From Paraherbaspirillum soli (lineage in GTDB: Bacteria > Pseudomonadota > Gammaproteobacteria > Burkholderiales > Burkholderiaceae_D), in the NCBI RefSeq assembly GCF_042654985.1, contig NZ_JBHSMT010000008.1:434001-498000 (forward strand): 64,000 nucleotides of DNA. Direction: 5' to 3'. The notes below the pieces were generated by a model. It made no database searches. It saw only the letters and a list, made by a program, of their open reading frames with translations, and was not told the DNA's origin. Shown here piece by piece: positions 59,287-64,000 of this stretch. Position 1 is the stretch's first letter. Each line of letters opens with the position of its first letter. Both the position numbers and the translations under genes were made by a program.

Positions 59287-61071
59287 TTGAATATACGAAA
59301 CGCCAGCGCGGCCAACCCGATTGGTCCGGACGAAACATCGGAAACAGTGATCGAAAACTGTCTTCCTAGAGGAACACGTCTGGCCGATTTTGAAATCATG
59401 GGCGTGATTGGCGAAGGCGGATTCGGCATCGTGTATTTTGCTTTCGACCGATCGCTGCGGCGCACGGTGGCGATCAAGGAATATATGCCGGGCGCATTTG
59501 CCGGCCGCGGTCCGGATAAAAGGGTGGTGGTGCGCTCGCAGCGTCACCAGGAAACTTTCACCATCGGCTTGAAAAGCTTCATCAACGAAGCGCGCCTGTT
59601 GGCGCAATTCGACCATCCCGCGCTGATCAAGGTTTACCGTTATTGGCAGCAAAACAATACCGGCTACATGGCGATGCGGTATTACGAAGGCCGCACCCTC
59701 AAGAGCGTGGTCAACAATAATCCGGCGCAGGTCACCGAAGCCTGGCTCAAGAGCATGTTGAAGCCGATGCTGGAAGCGCTCGACGCCATGTACCGCGTGC
59801 AGATCCTGCATCGCGACATCTCGCCGGACAACATCATGATCCAGAAGAACGGCGAAGCGGTATTGCTGGACTTCGGCGCGGCGCGCCAAATCATCGGCGA
59901 CATGACCCATTCTTCGCTGACGGTCATCCTGAAACCCGGTTACGCGCCGATCGAGCAATACGCCGACGATTCGACCATGAAGCAAGGGCCGTGGACCGAC
60001 ATTTATTCGCTGTCGGCGGTGGTCTATTTCGCCATCATGAAAATGTCGCCGCCGACCTCCGTGGCGCGCATGGTCAATGATCCGATCAAGCGTCTGCAAG
60101 ACGGCGGCCACAGCGGTTTCAGCAAGGAATTCCTGGCGGCGATCGACATGGGCTTGTCGCTCAAACCCGAAGATCGCCCGCAGTCGATCGAAGAATTCCG
60201 CAAACTGCTGGATCTGGAACTGTCGGTGCCGATGCCGACGCCGGACAGCAGCACCGGCATGCCAAGATTGCCGGAATCCAGAAGCCGCAAGGAGCGCGAC
60301 GGCAGCGACAAGCCGCGCGCTTCGGCATCAACGAAAACGCCGGACGGCAAACGTTTGCGGCAGGATTCCAGGAAGTCGAAGCAGCCGGAAAAACCGAAGC
60401 GTTCGCCGGCATTGTGGATCGCAGCCGTAGCCGGCTTGTGCGTACTCGGCGCGAGCGGGTATTTTTTATTCAAGCACCGGCCCGCGCCGGTCGCCGCTGC
60501 CAGCGTGGTTGCGGCACATTCGCCGGCGCACGCAGTGACGCCAGCACCTGTGCCCGCACCCTCGCCCGCGCCTGTTTCATCAGCGCCCTCGACCGGCGCA
60601 GCAAGCGCAGCACCGGTACCGGATGACGAATCCTTCACTTGGGAAGTGCTGAAGGACAATCCGAACGCGACCCCGCAAGAGTTTGAGCAGTTCATCCAGA
60701 AATATCCGGCGGGACAGCATGTGGAACAGGCGCGCGCCAGTTTGCTTGCCATGCAGACCAAAGCGGACCGCGAAAAAGCCGCGACCAGCAGTGGCGCAAA
60801 TGCGACACCAGCGCCCGCCGCTGCTGCCGGCAATGCCAAGACCGCCAACGCCACCGGGACCGTGACGCTGACCATCAAACCGTGGGGCAACGTAATGGTT
60901 GACGGGGTTTTGAAAGGCGTCAGCCCTCCTCTGAAAAAATTGGTTTTGCCGGAAGGAAAACACCGGATCAAAGTCGTCAATCCAAATTTCCCTGATCACG
61001 TCACGGAAATTGACGTCTCGAAGAAAAAAACGCGTAACATCAGCTACGATTTTTCTCCTTCCAAGAATTAG
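59287..61071 (+). CDS. Membrane Ser/Thr protein kinase (PpkA-like) with PEGA-like tail
   Basis: The 594-residue protein has a complete eukaryotic-type kinase domain: GEGGFGIVYFA, the ATP-binding Lys in AIKEYM, HRDISPDNIM and DFGAAR. A Ser/Lys-rich linker follows, then one membrane segment (ALWIAAVAGLCVLGASGYFL, near 385). The outer part is Ala/Pro-rich and ends with a PEGA-like repeat (TLTIKPWGNVMVDGVLKGVS). The start is a TTG at 59287; the nearest in-frame ATG would cut into the kinase. It is the likely partner of the phosphatase and FHA protein. Confidence 0.9.
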   Translation: MNIRNASAANPIGPDETSETVIENCLPRGTRLADFEIMGVIGEGGFGIVYFAFDRSLRRTVAIKEYMPGAFAGRGPDKRVVVRSQRHQETFTIGLKSFINEARLLAQFDHPALIKVYRYWQQNNTGYMAMRYYEGRTLKSVVNNNPAQVTEAWLKSMLKPMLEALDAMYRVQILHRDISPDNIMIQKNGEAVLLDFGAARQIIGDMTHSSLTVILKPGYAPIEQYADDSTMKQGPWTDIYSLSAVVYFAIMKMSPPTSVARMVNDPIKRLQDGGHSGFSKEFLAAIDMGLSLKPEDRPQSIEEFRKLLDLELSVPMPTPDSSTGMPRLPESRSRKERDGSDKPRASASTKTPDGKRLRQDSRKSKQPEKPKRSPALWIAAVAGLCVLGASGYFLFKHRPAPVAAASVVAAHSPAHAVTPAPVPAPSPAPVSSAPSTGAASAAPVPDDESFTWEVLKDNPNATPQEFEQFIQKYPAGQHVEQARASLLAMQTKADREKAATSSGANATPAPAAAAGNAKTANATGTVTLTIKPWGNVMVDGVLKGVSPPLKKLVLPEGKHRIKVVNPNFPDHVTEIDVSKKKTRNISYDFSPSKN

Positions 61072-61089
61072 TACAGCCAATAGCAAGCA

Positions 61090-61536
61090 ATGACAGTGAC
61101 CTTTTACCGTATCAGCTGCGCCGGGATGATTGCCGCGGCCATGTTGCTTGGCGGTTGCAAGACCTTTGAGCACCCGAAACCAGCGGCGGCGACCGAGCCG
61201 GAGCCGACCATTTTGCAGCAGGTCGTGGCTTTCGTTACCCCCGAACCGAGCGCACCGCCGGCCGCCTTGAACGACGGCATTTCCTTGTACAACAAGGGCA
61301 GCTACAACGCCGCGATCAAGCGCTTGTCGAATGCCCCGGAAATCTGGTCGGCAGGCAAATCCACCCAGACCGAAGCATTGAAATACATGGCTTTCAGTTA
61401 TTGCGTGACTTCCAGAAAACAGCTGTGCAAGCAGCAGTTTCAAAAAGCGCTGAAGCTGGACCCGGCTTTCGATCTGGCGCCTGGAGAAAAGGGCCATCCG
61501 TTATGGGGCCCAGTGTTTACTCAGGCCAAGAGGTAG
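61090..61536 (+). CDS. Lipoprotein with TPR-like repeats, TssQ-like
   Basis: The 148-residue protein has a lipobox (MLLGGC, lipidated Cys near 23) and a TPR-like helical region (GISLYNKGSYNAAIKRLSNA, then CKQQFQKALKLDPAFDLAPG). It resembles the TssQ family of type VI-associated lipoproteins. It is 18 bases after the kinase gene, so the four genes form one operon. No other structural secretion genes are in the window. Confidence 0.75.
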   Translation: MTVTFYRISCAGMIAAAMLLGGCKTFEHPKPAAATEPEPTILQQVVAFVTPEPSAPPAALNDGISLYNKGSYNAAIKRLSNAPEIWSAGKSTQTEALKYMAFSYCVTSRKQLCKQQFQKALKLDPAFDLAPGEKGHPLWGPVFTQAKR

Positions 61537-61592
61537 AGTTAATTCGCCCGTCACATCCCGGCAACAGATGGTTCGACTATGCGCACCTATCG

Positions 61593-61769
61593 TCACGCAT
61601 CCGGATCGTCTTTCCTGCCACGTCCCGACAGCAGCAGCTGCAGATTTTGCTTCTGCAGGCGCCGCTCGCGGCGTGCCGGGTTAAAAGAGTCATGGCGGCC
61701 GGCCTGACGCAGCTTGGCTGCCGCCACCAGCGGATTGCGCGGCTTGGGTAGTTTGATCGTGATCTTCAT
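61593..61769 (-). CDS. Small basic protein translated after rtcB
   Basis: A 58-codon frame not longer than most gene-finder limits starts 3 bases after the rtcB stop on the same strand with AAAGGA before its ATG. The product is strongly basic (KLPKPRNPLVAAAKLRQAGR, FNPARRERRLQKQNLQLLLS) with no acidic residues until the last few, as expected for an RNA-binding protein. No family was recognised. The tight spacing suggests that it is made with RtcB. Confidence 0.7.
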   Translation of the reverse strand: MKITIKLPKPRNPLVAAAKLRQAGRHDSFNPARRERRLQKQNLQLLLSGRGRKDDPDA

Positions 61770-61772
61770 CTC

Positions 61773-62981
61773 TTATCCTTTCACGCAAACAACCTGGTGC
61801 AAGGTATGCACCACCTCCACCAGATCGCTCTGGTTGGCCATGACCTGGTCGATGTCTTTGTAGGCCGCCGGAATTTCATCCACCACGCCGCCGTCCTTGC
61901 GGCATTCGATGCCGAGCGTCTGCTCGGCCAGGTCGAAGCGGTCAAAGCGCCGCTTGGCTTCGCTCCGGCTCATGCGCCGGCCGGCGCCGTGCGAGCAGGA
62001 ACAAAACGATTCGGGATTGCCTTTGCCGCGCACGATATAGCTCTTGGCGCCCATGCTGCCGGGGATGATGCCAAGCTCGCCTTCGCGTGCCGAGATCGCT
62101 CCTTTGCGCGTGACGAACAGCCGCTCGCTGCCATGGGTTTCGCGTGACACATAGTTGTGATGACAGTTGATCGCCTCGCCGTCCAGCTTGAATGGCGGCA
62201 GCTGCTGGGCCAGCACTTCCACCACGCGCCGCATCATTTCGCGGCGGTTGATCAGCGCGTAGTCCTGCGCCCATTCGACTGCATCGACATAGTCGTCGAA
62301 CAGCTCCGATCCTTCGCTGAAGTAGGACAGATCCTTATCCGGTAAATTGATTTTGTGGCGCGCCATATCCTTGCGTGCCGCCGAAATGAAATAGCGCCCG
62401 ATCACATTGCCAATCCCGCGCGAGCCGGAATGCAGCATGATCCACACCCGTTGTTCTTCATCCAGGCAGATTTCGATGAAGTGATTGCCGCCGCCGAGCG
62501 TGCCGATTTGGCAGATCCAGGTCTGCGTGAATTTGTGCTGCATCTTCATGATGCCGCCATGCCTGGCGACGATACGGTCGAGCCGGTCGTTGAGCGGACG
62601 GCCGACCCGGGCATGCGCGGAGCCGCGCACCTTGTTCCATTCATGCTGCTCGAAACCGACCGGAATCGCAGCCTCGATGGCGCTGCGCAAGCGTGCCAGA
62701 TTGTCCGGCAATTGACTGGCGGTGAGCGTGGTGCGCACCGCGTTCATGCCGCAACCGATATCGACTCCGACCGCCGCCGGAATGATGGCCGAACGGGTCG
62801 GGATCACGCTGCCGACGGTGGCGCCGATTCCGGCGTGGACATCCGGCATCGCCGCGACGTGGGGGAAAACGATAGGCAGATTGGCGATATTCAACAGCTG
62901 CTGCAGCGCGCTGTGGTCGATATCGTCGGTAAAAATATGCACTGGGACCCGGCCCTTGTGCAGCGTTTGTTTGATGGGCAT
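61773..62981 (-). CDS. rtcB: RNA ligase RtcB
   Basis: RtcB joins RNA with 2',3'-cyclic phosphate or 3'-phosphate ends to 5'-OH ends using GTP and Mn. The 402-residue protein shows the metal-binding motifs DVHAGIGATVG, GVDIGCGMNAV, NHFIEI and HHNYV, and the guanylated His in SCSHGAGR. The start at 62981 (MPIKQTLHKG) is preferred to the longer frame at 63026. It is downstream of the tRNA-like RNA and rtcA and is followed by the small basic protein. Confidence 0.96.
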   Translation of the reverse strand: MPIKQTLHKGRVPVHIFTDDIDHSALQQLLNIANLPIVFPHVAAMPDVHAGIGATVGSVIPTRSAIIPAAVGVDIGCGMNAVRTTLTASQLPDNLARLRSAIEAAIPVGFEQHEWNKVRGSAHARVGRPLNDRLDRIVARHGGIMKMQHKFTQTWICQIGTLGGGNHFIEICLDEEQRVWIMLHSGSRGIGNVIGRYFISAARKDMARHKINLPDKDLSYFSEGSELFDDYVDAVEWAQDYALINRREMMRRVVEVLAQQLPPFKLDGEAINCHHNYVSRETHGSERLFVTRKGAISAREGELGIIPGSMGAKSYIVRGKGNPESFCSCSHGAGRRMSRSEAKRRFDRFDLAEQTLGIECRKDGGVVDEIPAAYKDIDQVMANQSDLVEVVHTLHQVVCVKG

Positions 62982-63051
62982 AACGTGTTCTTTCTTATTG
63001 TTTGTTATGCCGGGGTGGTCGCTCAAGCGCGTTCGATGTCGCGCCCGTAAA

Positions 63052-63087
63052 GCAAAAAACCCCGGCGAGTTTCCTCACCGGGGTTCT
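63052..63087 (-). terminator. Intrinsic terminator of the rtc RNA
   Basis: On the minus strand AACCCCGG...CCGGGGTT forms a stem with one mismatch, loop TTTC-side, followed by six T. It stands right after the 3' end of the structured RNA at 63093-63206 and before rtcB, so the RNA can be made as a separate transcript with partial read-through to rtcB. Confidence 0.88.
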
Positions 63088-63092
63088 TGATT

Positions 63093-63206
63093 GGAACGAC
63101 CGGCTCGGGTCGGCAAGTGTTGAACTTTGCCGATTGCCCCGAGCAGCCATGCGCGGGGCTATGCGTGTTGCGAGTTGTTGATAGCCATGCGCGGCATAGT
63201 CGTTCC
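63093..63206 (-). ncRNA. Structured tRNA-like RNA between rtcA and rtcB
   Basis: A 114-base region on the minus strand has strong structure. The ends GGAACGAC and GTCGTTCC form a perfect 8-bp stem. The 3' half has a hairpin with a 7-base loop TTCAACA closed by G-C (bases 63125-63117), as in a tRNA T-arm (GTTCRANNC), on a stem TCGGCAA/TTGCCGA with one bulge, extended after a 4-base bulge by GCTCGGG/CCCGAGC. The 5' half folds as GCCGCGC/GCGC-AT-GGC, then GGCTAT/ATAGCC with an 18-base loop. It is not a standard tRNA (no anticodon arm of normal size). Y-RNA-like tRNA mimics (YrlA) are known in rtcBA operons of other bacteria; this is a candidate of that type. Confidence 0.75.
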
Positions 63207-63235
63207 TTTCCTGAAAAAATGGGTTGATAAAATTG

Positions 63236-63301
63236 TTGCGCAAAGTTAATGCGCAAATTCAATGAGAGCGGATTCTGCGGCACGCAGTTGCGGCCTGTCA
63301 A
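63236..63301 (-). promoter_or_regulatory. Candidate promoter and operator of the rtc RNA
   Basis: On the minus strand TTGACA (63296-63301) and CAGAAT (63272-63277), spacing 18, form a sigma-70-like promoter. Downstream an exact inverted repeat TTGCGCA-N7-TGCGCAA (63236-63256) lies before the structured RNA. It might be an operator. I looked for a sigma-54 site, as used by RtcR in E. coli, and did not find a correctly spaced one. Confidence 0.45.
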
Positions 63302-63367
63302 TTAATTTGCAAATCGACGTGCGCCACTGTTGCGTTTTTTAGACGGCGGGTCCGGCGCTTGCGATGG

Positions 63368-64000
63368 CTATTTTTGAGTAATGACGCAAGTGTGCAAGCC
63401 GTCCTTCTCGTTCATCGCAAATCTCACCGGCAGAAATTTTTCTATCACGCCGGCGTTGGTCAGTGCGTGCCTGGACATGCGGCTGCTGGTGAATCCGCCG
63501 CCGCCGGCCAGCGCCAGCGGCAGCATGATTTGATCGGCCAGGTGTTCGCCGACCGCAGCGCCGGAAGTGATGTACTGGCGCACCTGCGAAATCACGCTCT
63601 TCGCCACCGACTCGGAGCGCACCATCTTTTCGCCGAACGCACAAAACACATCGGTCACATGCTGATGCTCCAGGGTCACCAGCAAGACATTGCCGGGGCC
63701 TTGATCCGGCGACAGGCCGCGTATCTTCAGCTGCGGCTCGTCCCAGCCCATGCTGGTGCCGACGCATTCCAGTTCGCGCTGCGCGACATGCAGCGGCACG
63801 CCGGCGATAAAGCTTTCGGCATAGCCCGAGGTGCGTTCGCCACGCGTCATCAATTCAAGCGGCCGCAGTTGCCGGCAAGGCTGGACGCTGGCGACGATCT
63901 CGCCGCCGCCGGCCGGATAAAAGCCGAAGCGGTTCAACTGGATATCCAGCGTGGCGCCCATGTCGGCCAATACCCTGCCATAGGCGCGCTGCAGAAATTG
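63368..64000 (-). CDS. rtcA: RNA 3'-terminal phosphate cyclase RtcA, C-terminal part (cut by window end)
   Basis: RtcA converts 3'-phosphate ends to 2',3'-cyclic phosphates using ATP. The 210 residues in the window match the C-terminal two thirds: FGFYPAGGGEIVASV and the catalytic His in AVGEHLADQIMLPLALAGGG. The frame is open to base 64000, so the N-terminus lies beyond the window. It is upstream of the structured RNA and rtcB on the same strand. Confidence 0.95.
   Translation of the reverse strand, partial: QFLQRAYGRVLADMGATLDIQLNRFGFYPAGGGEIVASVQPCRQLRPLELMTRGERTSGYAESFIAGVPLHVAQRELECVGTSMGWDEPQLKIRGLSPDQGPGNVLLVTLEHQHVTDVFCAFGEKMVRSESVAKSVISQVRQYITSGAAVGEHLADQIMLPLALAGGGGFTSSRMSRHALTNAGVIEKFLPVRFAMNEKDGLHTCVITQK

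Noticed and set aside
63207..63340. Sigma-54 promoter for the rtc genes
   Set aside because: A TGGC and a TTGC element exist near 63310-63328 on the minus strand, but the GG to GC spacing is about 3 bases too long.

Overview
The window looks like the chromosome-origin region of a betaproteobacterium of order Burkholderiales, most likely family Oxalobacteraceae (Collimonas/Herminiimonas/Janthinobacterium type). The basis is the gene order mnmE-yidC-yidD-rnpA-rpmH / dnaA-dnaN-gyrB, the moderately high GC of the core genes and the character of the proteins. No database was searched, so genus is not assigned.

Layout. 0-11 kb is the conserved origin block: a secreted small protein, then mnmE, yidC, yidD, rnpA and rpmH on the minus strand and dnaA, dnaN and gyrB on the plus strand, with DnaA boxes on both sides of dnaA. 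11-16.6 kb is accessory: a GHKL ATPase fused to a PD-(D/E)XK nuclease-like tail, a secreted metallo-beta-lactamase-fold hydrolase, an AraC regulator, a putative small RNA and a SymE-like toxin. 16.6-22.2 kb is a minus-strand catabolic operon (TPP enzyme, glutaryl-CoA dehydrogenase, CaiB-type CoA-transferase, aldehyde dehydrogenase) that together could take a 2-oxo acid through glutarate to crotonyl-CoA. 22.3-26.9 kb is the glycine cleavage system gcvH-gcvP-gcvT.

An assembly gap (27327-27463) opens a second accessory zone: a TPR membrane protein, an unusual short P450, an AhpD-like protein divergent from an ECF41-type sigma factor with a textbook ECF41 promoter, an unrecognised nuclease, and a complete Type III-like restriction-modification locus (DUF6471 protein, Mod, Res) followed by a GIY-YIG/DUF4357 protein. 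40-48.6 kb holds prpF, a secreted alpha/beta hydrolase, panB, AraC and LysR regulators, a DUF1127 protein and a long-form aminopeptidase P.

48.7-56.8 kb is an NAD-salvage operon (pncA-pncB-nadE-nadM/Nudix) facing its likely repressor nrtR. It ends in two translationally coupled genes of unknown role: a radical SAM protein and a methyltransferase-nucleotidyltransferase fusion. 57-61.5 kb is a type VI secretion phosphorylation module (FHA, PP2C, kinase, lipoprotein) without structural secretion genes. The window ends in an RNA-repair locus: rtcA (cut by the window end), a structured tRNA-like RNA with its own terminator, rtcB, and a 58-residue basic protein.

At least three families of palindromic intergenic repeats are scattered through the window. 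The largest has six copies of 121-144 bp with inverted ends, often placed directly after stop codons. The two strongest leads for new biology are the radical SAM / methyltransferase-nucleotidyltransferase pair in the NAD operon and the tRNA-like RNA between rtcA and rtcB.
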